DNA of 64,000 nucleotides, taken from positions 124,001-188,000 of the forward strand of contig NW_026970697.1 in assembly GCF_963678635.1 (NCBI RefSeq), read 5' to 3'. This document shows positions 19,791-32,800 of the stretch, in pieces (the first letter of the stretch is position 1; the number at the start of each line of letters is the position of its first letter). The notes below the pieces were generated by a model. That model had not been told where the DNA came from. It was given only the letters and a program-made list of their open reading frames with translations, and made no database searches. This DNA comes from Symsagittifera roscoffensis (Eukaryota > Xenacoelomorpha > Acoela > Convolutidae). The translations under genes and the position numbers were made by a program.

Positions 19791-20095
19791 CAAAGTCCCT
19801 TCCGGGGGACTAGAGCTCAGAAACAACCCGATTGAAGACATTCATGTCCGTTAAAAAAGCTCTGGGCCCAATCCTGAGGCCTTAGTAGTGAAGGAGCTCT
19901 GGCTCAAACTGCGCCAGTGGGCCAAGGCGAAACCCCTTCCCCGGACTTTCGTCCCTGGGTCGCCCGAACGGGAACTCCTCAGCACACAACTCAGCGACGT
20001 AGTCGCCTTCTGGAGTTGGATTGGGTACAGGGCTGCTGATCTGCTGGTACGGATGGCAACCCAGCAGAGTCCATGTATTCCCACCTCTTCTTATA
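19791..20095. other. GC-rich island of unknown origin
   Basis: This ~300-bp stretch is clearly richer in G and C than the AT-rich flanks and stays open on both strands. The minus strand reads PVPNPTPEGDYVAEL and further Gly/Pro/Arg-rich residues; the plus strand reads LWLKLRQWAKAKPLP. The composition change suggests a fragment of another element or a captured sequence. The minus strand also contains TGGCGCAGTTTGAGCC near 19,908-19,923, which superficially resembles a primer-binding site. I could not assign a family. Confidence 0.4.
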
Positions 20096-22130
20096 AAGAA
20101 GAAAGTTTTTATCAAATTATGTTTTCTAGTCCCCTTCTTCATCACCAACCTTTTTCTTATATTAATTTGTTTATTTTTAATATTATGCATTTCGACAACA
20201 TCATTGCGGTAGGTCATTCTTATTTTGTTCAAAATTATGATTCATTTTTGTCTAAATAGAAATGGCGGCCGCCGCACTTGACGAATTTTCATTCTTCGCG
20301 ATTCAGCAATTAAAAATGCTTTTTTGAAGGAAATCGTTAACCGCCGCCAACAGTTAAGCTACGCTGCCAAAATCTTGTGCTTTCCTGTATACTATAAAAT
20401 TTGGTTGCATACAATAGGAAAATAACGTCGTTTTAAATGTAAACAAGCCAACACCCCCAAACTTTAGAAGGGAAATTATGCAACAAACAAAACCTAATTC
20501 CATTCACGTTCCCGTAAAGTGGCTGGAAAATTACCAATTTTAACCCCCTCAAAACATGTGTGCCCGAAAAAGTAGGAGCCCGAAAAGTTTTGGGGTTAAA
20601 AGTGGTCAATGCAACGGCACACCGAAAAAAGGGGGGATAAAAGTGGTCATTTTCCTAGCCACTTTTACTATACTACTGACTGCGCTGGTCGAATATGACA
20701 TTAATTTTGTTTATGATATAATCAATGTTTCCAAGATACCAGGGAAGTATCCTCCCTTGGAGCACGTCAACCCCCAGCCTAAAACTGATATGCGGATGCA
20801 GAATTGATATAAAGTCAAGATCCTATCCCTTGAGTACTGCCAAAATAAAACTCATACGTTTCTTTCTGCCATTCGTCTTCGCATCGGATGGGATTTGAGT
20901 GATCCTCTACTTTCCTCCAGTGGTCTAATCTCCCCATGCTTAAAATGCATATGGAGGATGTTATTTATTTAGAGCAGTTCAAAACCTGGTTTTAACTTGA
21001 ATTATACCATGCCTGCAACAAGTAGACGCTAGGTATAGACACTAGATAGGTCTCGAGTTTGATCATAAATACTCCATCGGCATGCTCTGGTTGAAGACAA
21101 CTGAAAGTTACCAAACAACTTTTTCCCAGTTAACGTCTTTGGAGAGACATTCAAAAAAAAATTCAAAGAGTCGTGTGCAAAAACCATAACAAAGGTATCT
21201 AAAAAAAATTAACGCCCACGATTCCTTGAAAACTTTTCGTGAGGTAATGGTATCATTCTCACCACCCATTGATTAACTCCAACAATCCTGGAAAATTCGA
21301 CGCGTCATCAATGGAGCATCCAGTTTTCATGGATCTTCTTTCAATAAAGCTCTTCTGGTTGGTCCACACTTGCTTCAAAACCTTCATGCCGTATTTTTGA
21401 GGTTCCCTCAGCATCACTATGCTGTTTCTGCTGATATAGAGGGATGTTTTTCCAGGTTGGTGAGCTTGCAGATGATCAATCATCACTGCGATTTCTGTGA
21501 CAGGAGGAAACAAAAACCGATGTGGTAACGTGCCAATATATCCGACACATCTCTGGAGCTGGAGATTCACCCACATAAGCTATTTTTTCACATCAAAACA
21601 ACGCTCATGATAACGAAGACTCTTTTCCAGGAGCAGCTTCCTCAGTGATTCAAAACTTTTATACGGACGATTTCATTGACTCATTGAAACGTCCTGAAAG
21701 AGCTTTGAGTTAAGGTAGAAATCCTATAGATTTTTTTAAAGTGGGAATTAATAAATTGACAAAGTTTGTCAGCAATGTAAGTAAAACACAAAAATAGTTT
21801 AGTACCTCAAGCGACGAGGCAGGTCAGGCCGAAAAATCTTAGGCAATGAAGGTAAAGCATCATGTGTACTAGGTTTAAAATAGGACCACATACATGGCAC
21901 TTTAGTTGCAGCCGAGGTATAAATCGAGGACTGAAAAACAATATTATACAGAACTTCGTCTCATTAGTCTTGTACCCCATCTGGTTGATCGATCCGTACA
22001 CTGTTAGATCAAAAACATCTCCTCTAGAAAGGAATGTAGAGAATCATTGGTCAACAGTGGGATGCCCCCACTTACAAAAAAACTTAGAGTGGCATTCTGG
22101 CCTACTTGTTTAGATCAGCTATCATTTCCG
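20096..22130. other. Mostly noncoding; two weak open frames
   Basis: The plus-strand frame 20,556-20,807 (83 residues) has one hydrophobic stretch (VVIFLATFTILLTALV) but no recognisable family. The minus-strand frame 21,259-21,576 (105 residues, starting MWVNLQLQRC) looks more protein-like, with balanced composition and a Cys, His and Trp content unlike random AT-rich DNA. It could be a fragment of a DNA-transposon protein, but no motif supports that. I see nothing else definite. Confidence 0.3.
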
Positions 22131-23378
22131 CATGGATGCTTCACGTCTGCAAGTTGAGTTGCACATAATGGCGATTTTTTGCAAGAGGTCTTCTTTGCAG
22201 TGTGATTTAGTCGTGTGGGCACCATGGATTCTCAAGAGACCAAATTCTTCTTAATTCTGGGTAAAGCGTGAGTAGCGCCAATGAAGGCTATGGCTATCCC
22301 TAAATTGAAGTTGCAAGCTGCGAAGGATATTTATGAAGCACTTATCATCCCAATAAACCATGTATATTTACCTTATATTGAGTTATTTTTTTATGTGATT
22401 ATATACCTAGTTATATTTTTGAAGTTTTTCACATTAAAAACTTAAGTTCACATTTTCACTTAAGTTAAATAATTGAAAATCTTTTTTTCTCTAGATTATA
22501 ATAAAAATTTTACAAAACTTTTTTAATAGATTTTTGTAAGAAGTTATTAGTTTGTATGATTTTTTAAAATTTTACATTATATTATAATATAATGTATCAT
22601 ATCAATAAACATCATTGTTTTCAATAAAGTTAAGTTATTTTTCATTTTATTTCCTTTCTTTATATGATTTACTTTTTGTATATTTTAAAATGAAATCATT
22701 TTGACATAATTTACTACAAATTAATTCAAATTTTTAAAATATATTATGACTGATTCAATTTAAAAAATCAAAAATTTTTTCCACTTTTTTTCAATTTGGC
22801 ATAAAAACTCACAACAAATTCTGCCACTTTGCTATAAAAAGAACCAAATTAAGTCGCCTAAAGTTGACCAATTTTCATTTCATTGTCGCCCAAAGTCGCT
22901 GTTTTTGTTATCTAATTGTTTCCCTCAACTTCAATCGGCGCCAAAATGACATCCGACTGTTGTTGCCAAAAGACAGTTTTCATCCAATCCAATCGCTAAA
23001 AACGCCGCTGGAGAACTTCGCAAATTACTGAAGGTTTTGCAAGCGTAAATATCCTTCAGCAGTTTTTAGCTGGAATTTTTTGATGTTTTCCCACTAAAGA
23101 TTCACTAATTAGGTTTCTATGCCTAGAAAAATAAAAACAGAACCAAAAATACATGAAAAATTTCATTTTTTTTGGTAAACTAGCCCGGAAGCTTAATCAT
23201 TCAGATTCACAAGATTGCTGACTTTCAGTGATCATTGCATAAAGGCTCAACTCGTATTTTGCACAGTACCTAGGATTTTAGCGTTACTTTTAACAACCAG
23301 CCGACGATTTCATCTGTTTTAAACTTATGGGTTTAATAATCGTTTTACGAATCAGGTTCGCTAAATGCGTGCTGCCTG
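22131..23378. other. AT-rich intergenic DNA
   Basis: Long A and T runs dominate 22,400-22,860. No coding, RNA or repeat feature is supportable up to the LTR at 23,379. Confidence 0.55.
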
Positions 23379-23589
23379 TGTTGTGATTTAGTATTTTAGT
23401 ATGTTGTAACCTTGAACTTTAATGTTTAATCAAGTACCAATTAATGTACACTCTACGAAGTCCATTGGACTTCGAGTCACTAGTTGCTCTTTTTAGACTA
23501 CAGTCAGTTTTAATTCACACATTACTTTTTTTTCTGTTTTAATCTTAGTTAGATATCTTAGTTACCAGTGGTAAACCTATACTTTTATT
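23379..23589 (+). repeat. 5' LTR of the compact Gypsy element
   Basis: Matches 29,636-29,846 over its whole length with about six substitutions. It starts TGTTGTGATTTAG. It includes the short palindrome-like GAAGTCCATTGGACTTC, a perfect inverted repeat with arms GAAGTCCA/TGGACTTC. Confidence 0.93.
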
Positions 23590-24320
23590 ATGGCGCAGTC
23601 ATCTATTGATTCGAACCTGCGGGGAAAACCCGCTTTTTGGCCGAACCACACGGTAGAACCTCCCACCCATTGGAACAACTGGATTGACCAATTCCATCTG
23701 GCTATGATTGTGAAGGAAAATCTAGACATAGATAATCTTAAAGAACCAGTGGAAGGGGAGACGACGTTACCGATCCTAGAAGGCGCCCAGGAGTCAGAAT
23801 TTGACTAACAGAGGAAAGGTAGGGAGGCCAGGAATAAAGAGTAATGCGAGTCTACGAACACGCAGAAGAGAAAAGACTAGCAGAAGAGAAACGGAAGCTC
23901 GGAGGAACGAGGAGATATGAGGCCGACAAAAAAGTAAGCTCAATTCTGTACTTGGCCCTAGGAGCGGAAGGAAAAAGAGTTTTCACCCAAAAACATCCAA
24001 TGGTAAAAGTCCTAGGAATCTCATTCAAAGAATTTTACGAACTGTTAGAATCGGCTTTTATCAAACCAACTAATATAACGTTTGAGCGATACAAATTATT
24101 GAGCAGGAAACAGAAGGATAGAGAATCCTACGAACAAGTTTGGGGCGCATTATCAGATTTAGCAAGATCGTGTGAAATTGGAATCAATGCAGAACAGGAG
24201 TGGATTAGAGACGTATTTATTTTTAACATGAAAAATTGTGACTTGCAACGTAGACTACTTTCGGAAACCCTCAATCCAATGGATGTACTCAACCAAGCAA
24301 TCATCGACGAAAAAGGCTAG
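23590..24320 (+). pseudogene. Gag region of the compact Gypsy element
   Basis: Two open stretches (23,590-23,808 and 23,844-24,320). The first starts MAQSSIDSNL and includes PPTHWNNWIDQFHLAM, a pattern seen at the start of capsid in many Gypsy gags (Trp-x-x-Trp-x-x-x-Phe). The second is a helical capsid-like region with the motif ESYEQVWGALSDLARSCEIG, matching the 'E(S)...F...L..L...C' block of Gypsy gag. Confidence 0.82.
23591..23600 (+). promoter_or_regulatory. Candidate primer-binding site
   Basis: TGGCGCAGTC lies immediately after the 5' LTR. The leading TGG pairs with the tRNA CCA end. The following bases would fit a tRNA with acceptor end GACTGCG, compatible with some serine tRNAs (inference). 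The same bases overlap the first gag codons. Confidence 0.6.
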
Positions 24321-24344
24321 TATAACCACCTGAAAATAACAAAT

Positions 24345-24740
24345 ATGGCTAGACCATTCAACACGACAGGAAGTAGCGGTAGAGTGTACAAAACTTTTAA
24401 TAATGGAAAAAAGGAACCAAGCCTGAACATTGAAAGATCAAATACTTGTATGAAATGCGGGAATGCGTTTACCAAGGGTCATCTGAATGTGTCTCCGGCG
24501 AAAGAAATTGTTTGTAATATCTGTAAATTTAAAGGACATTTTGGAAGACTATGTAAATCGAAAGGAAGAAAACCCGCTGTAATTACTGTAGCTGAAACTA
24601 AAAACAGTCAGAATCGTTCATATTCCACAGAAGACCTTCAAGCAAGAAGCGAAGAGAATTTTTTCGGAGTGATCAACGCGTGGACTAAAGGGGGGATAAG
24701 TGACAACGATGACTATTCCGCTCGGAAACCAAGAAATTAG
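24345..24740 (+). pseudogene. Nucleocapsid zinc-knuckle region
   Basis: A basic stretch with CNICKFKGHFGRLC, an exact C-x2-C-x4-H-x4-C knuckle, preceded by a second Cys pair (CMKC). This is the RNA-binding part of gag, placed between capsid and protease. Confidence 0.82.
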
Positions 24741-24838
24741 TCAACATTGGACTGGTAGACGATGCGATAGTTAACTTGAACATTCCAGTGGAATCTGCAA
24801 GCCCAGTGAGCTTCCTGAAGCAAAACATCCTACATTAA

Positions 24839-26175
24839 TTGAAGATGAGAAATCCACAATTGAAAATACACCCGGTAGAGAAGAAAACTAGGGAACTATA
24901 CTGCGGGTTTACCAACGACACAATCAACATCATCGGGAAAGTGATAGTAAGATTACAATCCAATGGATGGATCGCGGACGAAACCCCATTTATCACTCCT
25001 GGACATGAGAGGAGCATCCTGGGAAACGACAATCTACCGAGAATTGGAATCGAGATAACTCAACGACAGCCTCTACTACCCATCAACAACATATCACGCC
25101 CAGAGTTGTGTAAGTTAAACAATAATTCAGACACAATTCTTAATCAGTATCATAAGTACAAAGGATTATTTACCAGAGTTGGGAAAATACCATCGGACCA
25201 AAAAATTACACATTTTCACTCTCCATTCAAACCTATCCAAACCAAAGGTAGAAGAGTTCCCCTGCATTTACTAGATAATATAAAGATGGAACAAAATAGA
25301 ATGGAAAAAGAGGAGCATATTGTGAAGCTAAACAAATGCGATGAAGATTGTTTCATAGGTCCAATAGTGATTACAAGAAAAAAAAAGGTAGCATCAAGTT
25401 GGCATTAGACTCGAAACTATTAAATAACCAGATATTCAAGAACAAATATCAAATGCCAAACATACATGAACTGATAGACAACATAGCGCTCCAACTGTCA
25501 AGCAAAGAGTCAGGAGAACTTTGGTTTAGTAGTCTAGATCTAAAAAATGCGTACAGTCAACTACAGTTATGTACAGACACCAGCAAACAGTGTAACTTTA
25601 TTATTGTGGAGAGCGAAACCACCGGGATCTATAGGTTTTCAACGGGGTTTTACGGAATGGGCGATATGCCAAACAATTTCCAGAGGGTGATGGATTCTTT
25701 ATTAAAAGACATTCCTTTTACCAATGGTTATATAGACGACATTTTAATAGCTTCGAAAGGATCATTAAATGAACACAAAGCGATATTATCAAAAATGTTC
25801 AACATTTTGGACAACAAGAATATAGCGGTAAAATGGGAGAAGTGTGCATTTTTCCAAAAAGAAATAGAGTTGCTGGGTTTCAAGATATCGAATTCGGGCG
25901 TAAAACCACTTGTGGGAAAATCAGAATCCATAAAAAGCCTACCAAATCCCAAAAATATTTCTGAACTAAGGTCATTCTTTGGATCAATCAATCAGCATAT
26001 GAAATTCGTCCCGAACTTGTCATCTCTAAGTTCTCCCTTACTACCACTTCTCGTAAAGAAATCGGTTTACCAATGGGAGGACGAGCATACCAGGGCGTTT
26101 GAAGAACTAGAACAACAGATAGTTAAAATCACAGAGAACAACCATTTTGACATAAAAAAGGATGTCAAGACTTAA
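24839..26175 (+). pseudogene. Protease end and reverse transcriptase region
   Basis: The first stretch (24,839-25,408) has RSILGNDNLPRIGI, the closing ILG(x)D motif of a retropepsin, then the start of RT. The second (25,348-26,175) shows KLALDSKLLN, WFSSLDLKNAYSQLQL, FYGMGDMPNNFQRVMD, the active-site YIDD at about 25,728-25,740, ELLGFKISNSGVKP and the connection motif ISELRSFFGSINQHMKF. These are all standard Gypsy RT blocks. Confidence 0.92.
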
Positions 26176-26683
26176 GACAGACGCTTCTCATAGCGGCCTG
26201 GGAGCCCATCTAGAACAATGGGATGGGGAGAAATGGTTAACAATAGAATTTGCTTCCCGATTTTTAAATAATCACGAAAGTAAATATTCGACTAATGAAC
26301 TTGAATTGTTGGGAGTAGTCTGGGCGACGGAGCATTTTAAAAATTACTTGTATGGTGCTGAGTTCGAAATCGTAACGGACCATAAGGCATTGCTATCAGC
26401 ACTAAATGCAAATCAGAGTAACAAAACTATGCACAGCAGACTATTTCGTTGGGTAAACCAACTTTTACCATTTAATTTCAAGATCAAACACATACCGGAA
26501 AAAGAAATGGGATTTACATATTTATTTTCAAGATTACCTTCAGGAAAAGCCATGCCAGCCTCACAATACGATAGAGAATTTGTAGTGACAACAGTTGAAA
26601 AGATTGAAAACAACCTCTCTGTAAATATTGATTGCAAAAAATTAATTGGACAAAGAACGAATTGTACAATCCAGTGGATGTAA
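26162..26683 (+). pseudogene. RNase H region
   Basis: Opens with LKTDASHSGLGAHLEQ, the first catalytic Asp of retroelement RNase H. NELELLGVVWATEHFKNYLY carries the catalytic Glu helix and FEIVTDHKALLS the next Asp. The domain order after RT is as in Gypsy. Confidence 0.92.
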
Positions 26684-26990
26684 ATACGATCAGTAACTTG
26701 GATTGTAATAATCCAATGGGCGGAAAGAAAAAAGTATCGCTTAGCATCCAACGGTCGTTCTTCTCGAATATTCTGAACTACGTAAACGACACGGTTAGAA
26801 TTTGTAACTCCAATCACTCACGTTCAGAGTATTTTTTAAGCGGTTGCGTTCCACTAAATTTATCAAAATTTGATTTCAATTATTTTTATTTATCAGATAA
26901 AACATTTTTATTTTTTCTTGCCCAGTCAATATCAATACTTTCAATTATTCAGTCGTTAAGTTCACATCAGAAAAAAAACAGTTACAAGAA

Positions 26991-28081
26991 TTGATTACAT
27001 CGGTTAACTTGCTAAAATCTTCCCTCAGGGCAGAACCTAAAGGAATTTCGTTGAACTTCAATAACGATACAATGTCAGATTTACGCAAGAAACTACTCGC
27101 CAAGTATAAGGGAGATCTCAAATTACCAGACATTCAGATATCCCTTACAGATCATTGCTCAAACAAGCTAATAAAACTGATGACGGACGAAGACAAAATC
27201 CTAAAAGAGGTGAAGAAGGCAGAAGAGGAAGGCAGACCATTGGATAAATTCGGAGCCTACCTAGAGAACGTTCAGAGAGACATTCACGTTAAAGAAGGAT
27301 TGATACTTAACGATAACAAATTGATAGTACCAGCAGCTCTAAGGTCGCCATTCCTGTCATTACTGCATGAAACACACCCAGGACAGTTCGGGATGAAATC
27401 CTTGGCAGAGAACATTTTGTGGCCACATCTATACCGGGAGATTTACTATCACGGGAAAAATTGCATCCAGTGCATCAAGGCCGGTAAGAACCTAAAAGTG
27501 ATACTAGGGACGAATAATACGGAAAAATTACCGATTCTAACCAAACCAAATGAAGAAGTAGATTTAGACTTTGAGGGTACATTGAAAAAAAATTGGGGGA
27601 ACTCGAAATATCTTTTGTTATGCATCAATCGCTTCTCAAAGTTCCCGTCAGCAAAAGTAGTGAACAACACCTCGGCTTCTTCAATTTTATCTTTGATGAC
27701 AGATTATTGCCACCTTCACGGATTTCCAAAATCTATTAGAGCCGACCATGGGTCATGTTTTACTTGTTTCGATTTTAAAAACTTCTGCGACAAGAACAAA
27801 TTTTAAGTTAATTTTATGTACTGTTGGAGATCACAGATTCAACGGAGTCGTAGAACGACTCATCTACATTGTTAAAGCTATACTTCTGGCAATGTCGTTC
27901 AACCAACCAAAATTATCTTCAAATACGTCTATTGAGAAAATCATCTGGAATATTCGTTCGACGAAACAATCATCCATTGGATGTTCTCGTTTTGCAAGAC
28001 ATTTTAATAGATCCTCCAACACGTTTTGGAAATTTCTGGTCTCTCACACAATTAGTTTAGATAGAGGGAAGTCAATACTAT
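26991..28081 (+). pseudogene. Integrase region
   Basis: The stretch 26,991-27,806 contains HETHPGQFGMKSLAENILWP and YYHGKNCIQCIKAGKN, the HHCC zinc-binding unit. The core follows with VDLDFEG (first Asp) and SIRADHGSCF (second Asp region). A further short piece to 28,081 continues the core (NGVVERLIY holds the Glu motif). Integrase identity is secure. Confidence 0.88.
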
Positions 28082-29635
28082 AATAGGATAGAGCACAAGA
28101 GTAAGGAGCAGACGACGCGTTTGAGGATGGCTATCTGGAAAACATAGCATCGGACGAAAGATGGTATGAGAGCGACCTTTCGGATAAAGCAGACAGAAAC
28201 CTCCAGCGAGCACCACTGTCAAACCCGTTCAGCCAAGGAGGTGACTGGTTTAGGAAGACAGTTAACTGGAAGACTTTATACCATTGGGGGGATAGGAAGA
28301 CTTTAAAACATTGGGGGGAACGCCATTGTCAGACACGAAGCACACGGTTACATTAGACAACGGCCATGTGACCAGAAAATCTGACGTAGCTTTTGATAAA
28401 ACCAACCGTCGGTCCCTAGTAAATTTTCGGCAGTACGGAACCCCCTAATTAACAATTATGATATAGCAGTCAAGCGAAAAAGAAACTCCCCGTCGAAGAG
28501 ACCGGGCTCAAATGCAGGAGGCCCATCGTCGCGTTACTTACCAACGGGAGGAAAGGCAGATAAAAGGAGGAGAACCAACATCCCGAACACGAAAGGTTCA
28601 AAATCCTCGCTTAATAATTTAGATTCATCGCTAGAGTTAGACCTTTGGACGCGGAAACTATGTAATACACCGACTGTTAAATTGCATAGTGATTTAGATC
28701 AGCCTAGAAGTACCTTACCAGGCCAAATGAACACGCAGACAACGACCACGATTCCAACGGGCACAAGCGATGACCCAATCAGATTAGACAGCTCTCCGGA
28801 GAAGACATAGGAGACGCCAAAAACTCCGGTATCCATCAAACCCCGCTCAAAAAGAAATCCAGGTCCCCCTAAATTTTACGGAGACAGGCGTTTTATTGAC
28901 CAGGTGACGCTTGGAACGGAGACCATCAGTGTAGAAAACTCTGGTGACGAACCTCTAGTTACGTTCTCCAACTCAAAGAGCCCACGGACTCAGACAATTT
29001 ATTCTACGGTGTCCCCTTCAGATTACTTGACACCACTTGAAGTTATACCTTGTCACCCAACACTGGTGGCGGAAACCACACAAGGCCCCTCCTCAGCAAC
29101 CACTTCTCGATCGGCAAATGTCGCGAGTTTACCATCTCCATTGGTAGAAGTTGGTACGAACATTCAGGATGAGGACGGCAGCGACATATCCTCAGGCATT
29201 GATGCAGATGCAAGGAGTAAGGCCGATAGCTTTCATGACAAATTTAACGCCACGATTTGAAACTCTAAAAACTTTCAAATTTGTACCATAATATTTCTTT
29301 TATTTGCTTGAGCTTCTATCCAGTGGATTACCCATTTAATTAGTTAGTGATTTAGGTTAGTTCTTTTTGTTTGTATAAATGCCACATAACCCCAATTGTA
29401 CATATCATTTTGTACATTCACTGTAGATATCTGTGTAAACTTGTAGGTAGCCTGTATATATTACCATATTATCACCTCCATTGTAATTTGTACTCTCTGT
29501 AAACTTCCATTGGTGCTAAACGCGGTTACTTTTTGTTTCAACTTTGGCCCTGGTGGAGTGAGGGGAGAATGGATTTCTGAGTGATATTGGCTATATCGAA
29601 GATCGGGCATATATAAATTTTTGTGCAGTGGGGAA
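28082..29635 (+). pseudogene. Element 3' internal region after integrase
   Basis: Contains a Ser/Thr/Pro-rich open stretch (28,904-29,260, starting MTLGTETISV) of disordered character, likely the tail of the pol polyprotein or a small extra ORF. From 29,261 to the LTR the sequence is noncoding and ends with the purine run GTGGGGAA at 29,628-29,635, the expected position and type of a polypurine tract for plus-strand priming. Confidence 0.65.
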
Positions 29636-29846
29636 TGTTGTGATTTAGTATTTTAGTATGTTGTAACCTTGTTCTTTAATGTTTAATCAAGTACCAGTTA
29701 ATGTACACTCTACGAAGTCCATTGGACTTCGAGTCACTAGTTGCTCTTTTCAGACTACAGTCAGTTTTAATTCACACATTACTTTTTATTCTGTTTTAAT
29801 CTTAGTTAGATATCTTAGTTACCAGTGGTAAACCTAAACTTTTATT
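29636..29846 (+). repeat. 3' LTR of the compact Gypsy element
   Basis: Same length as the 5' LTR and about 97% identical by eye. It is immediately preceded by a polypurine tract. Confidence 0.93.
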
Positions 29847-32800
29847 CGCTAGGATGTAACGAATTGGGATCAAAGTTGTCCCAAAATATCAGCATCTTCA
29901 AATTGTGAAGTTTCATTGAATTAAGACCAAATCGTTGTTATTTTTTAATCATATTTGAAACTTACAAACGGATTCAAAAAAGTTCTTCAAAAAACATCTT
30001 TCCTTTGTCAAAGATTTAATAATAAAAGAGAAAATTTTATTGGCGTTTTTTGTGACGACAAAAACCGAAGTAGTATTCTCCTTGCTCTGTCCACTCTACG
30101 CCCCATACTTGAGTTTCAACTTTGAAAAATTAATTTTACTTAGTCATAATGCATTGGAGTGTTGCACGGTTCACGATTTTAAAAAATTTGGATAGATTTG
30201 TTTTTGATACTCACTGTAGTAGAACCATTCATTATTAACAAAGTCGCAGAAAGTGGAAAAATTGTGAATGCAAAGGAAACTAAATGTAGACCAGCAAAGT
30301 TGTTAGTAACGACTACCTTGAAGATTTAAACCAAAAAAAATTCAATGAACTTACCCGGCTGAGTTTTCGGTTGCCCCGTTTTATTGTAATTTTGAACAAT
30401 TGTAAAGGTATCATAACCACTTTAATTGGCTTTTTTGAGCACATTTTTTGAGGTGTCTATGCATTTCTAAGGCCAGGGTTTGAACATGTCAATCTTTTTT
30501 CTATCAAAAAAAGTTTTTTAGTTGCTTTCAATCGAAAAACTTTTAAAAAGTGGGGGAATAAGGAATAAATATTTCAAACTATTTTAACTCGCGGGAGGTT
30601 GAATTAACAAAAAAATTTTGGTTTTTTGTTCGTTCTTTTTGTTGTTAAATGTTGGCTCAATCAGTTAAATGTTGACTGAAATTCTTCTTTGAGCTGAATG
30701 CCTATGAGCATCAGGAGTATTTTTTACTTTTTAAGTATAATCAGATGTTCTTCTTTTTTTAATAACAACTTTTTGAGTGTAAGAGGAGAAGCTTGATTTG
30801 ATACAGGCTAGCTTAAAAATCAGACCGTGCCAAAAGATAAATTGTTGTATAAAACGTTACGAGAGATTTTAAGAAGATTTTGTACGGTCCGGTCCTTTTT
30901 CGGTTAATTGAATTCAATTTAAAACCTAATTCTAAAACTACTTTAAAAGGGTCATCGAAATTTTTTTGCAAAGTTATGAGTAGAGTGTGTATGTATAATC
31001 GGAGTGAACTAGCCGCCATAACGAACACAATTGAATGTGTTGGAAAACGTGTCTGCTGTTTTAAAAGTGGTCAATTAATGATATATACTTCTTAAGTCGT
31101 CAAGTGTGAAAATACTTTTTTTTGACAAATGACGTTTTATGAATTTTGTGGGTTTTTAAGGTTCAAGGAACATTGAGTAGCAGTAGCGTATAGCTATCGA
31201 TACGTCGTTAGATAAAGATGTAGTGCTAATATTCGTGGCGTTGCGTGAGCGAGCTGAGCAGCATCGAAAAAAAGATCCAATCACTGAAGAAAACCGACAA
31301 AAGTATTCATATGAAAGACTTGCTCGACAATTTTAACAGTATCAAATTTCCAATGGGTGCAAAAAACGGCGTTTTTGAATTTTTTTCTTGTTTTTTGTTC
31401 TTGGACTTGCCTTTTTGGAAACAACTATCTGCACAGTTTGCAAAAATTTCAAGAAATTTTTTCTGTCCAGATAGATTTTTGTGTCCCAAAAATGTTGCTT
31501 CGAGATTCTCCTGCTGTACTTAGGGTAGTAAATTGTTAAGGAATACTTGAGTTTTCTATCGGTTTCCAAATTTTAAAACTAAATTTAGCTTGACCGTATT
31601 GCTCATCAAAACACTTTTTCATTTTTTTCGAGTAAGAGATAGAACGAAATAGTGTTACACTTTCGGTCTAAAAAATTTCAGGCATAGTTTTTTCTTTGCT
31701 GAGCTTTCATCTAGCTGTACACTTTCATTTTTTGAGAATTTTTGAGCTATCAGCTTTTTGATTTCCACGCTTAGAAAATATGCATAAATTAGTGGCGATG
31801 AGGTATAAATTCATCTAACAGCAGTTATGGTAATTAGTACAGTAACAATAATTAGTCAGGTCCATGTTAAGTTATGTGTCGTTCCATACAAATGAATTGT
31901 ATAGGTGTTTTTCTTACTGTTCCGATCTTCGGGCCAACAACTTCTGCTTGCGCCTGGATTAGTTTCAATTTATTTTGGCCGGTCGTTTTTTGCATTGCTT
32001 TGTTTTTCGTTTTTTTATAAGTTATACGGGCAATGTATTCCTCGGCGTTTCCCGTTAATTGCAGCTCAAAAAAAATCTCTTATAATTAAAAAAAGAGAAT
32101 CGGTAAAAGTAACAGTTTTATTAGAACAGTCAAGTTCAAGGTTTTCTTCCAATATCTCAGCCCCCTTATAATTTTACATCAAAAAATTGTGAAAAAAGTA
32201 GTCATACAGTAATTTCTTGTAAAAATTTTTGTAAAAGTTTGTTCACTTGTTCACGCTGACACATTTTTTTTGCAATTTAGAAAATCAAATGTCTTATAAT
32301 GTTGCATTATAACAATGAAATTTATAAAAAAAAACAAAAAGAGATACAGCTCTTCTTCCGTTCCCCGAGCTTCACATAGGCATAAATTTTGTGGTATATT
32401 GAACGGTTTTACATGGTTAAGTCCGAAGAACTATTATGATTATCAGGAATTTTTTAGTCCGTATTCCTTATTAAAATTGGCTGACGGGGGTGGAAAAATC
32501 AATAGCATACATTTTGTTCTTCTCTGGTCCTACCATCTTTCAATTACAATTTTGAAATTCTAACTACGAACGACTACGCACAGACTTGTCTTCATCTTTT
32601 ACATCGAAACATTGCGCGCTTAGCCATAATAACACTAAGAACTACAAAATTAGAAAGGTTCAAAGGTAGAGGAAAGTGGAAATTTTGGGCTTTCGGTGAA
32701 TTCTGTGGTTTTCCCATGTTACCCAAAAACCAACAAAGGCTTCTTATCTGAAAAGAGTGTTTCTATAGATACTCTGATCTAATTTTCATTGTTTTATTTA

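Larger units (their letters stand above)
23379..29846 (+). mobile_element. Compact Ty3/Gypsy element with paired 211-bp LTRs
   Basis: Two direct repeats of 211 bp (23,379-23,589 and 29,636-29,846) bound an internal region with gag, zinc knuckle, protease end, reverse transcriptase, RNase H and integrase pieces on the plus strand in Gypsy order. The LTRs begin TGTTG. A polypurine tract abuts the 3' LTR and a primer-site-like TGGCGCAGTC follows the 5' LTR. The LTRs differ at about six of 211 positions by eye (about 97% identical), so insertion is not ancient. I see no clear target-site duplication in the flanks. The internal region is broken, with roughly ten interruptions. Treat as a fossil. 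Confidence 0.92.

Noticed and set aside
19908-19923. TGGCGCAGTTTGAGCC on the minus strand as a primer-binding site
   Set aside because: It is not preceded by a recognisable LTR and no retroelement coding follows in the expected direction.
31245-31523. Short plus-strand ORF with coiled-coil flavour as a gene
   Set aside because: Only about 35 residues look protein-like. The rest is Phe/Cys-rich translation of AT-rich DNA.
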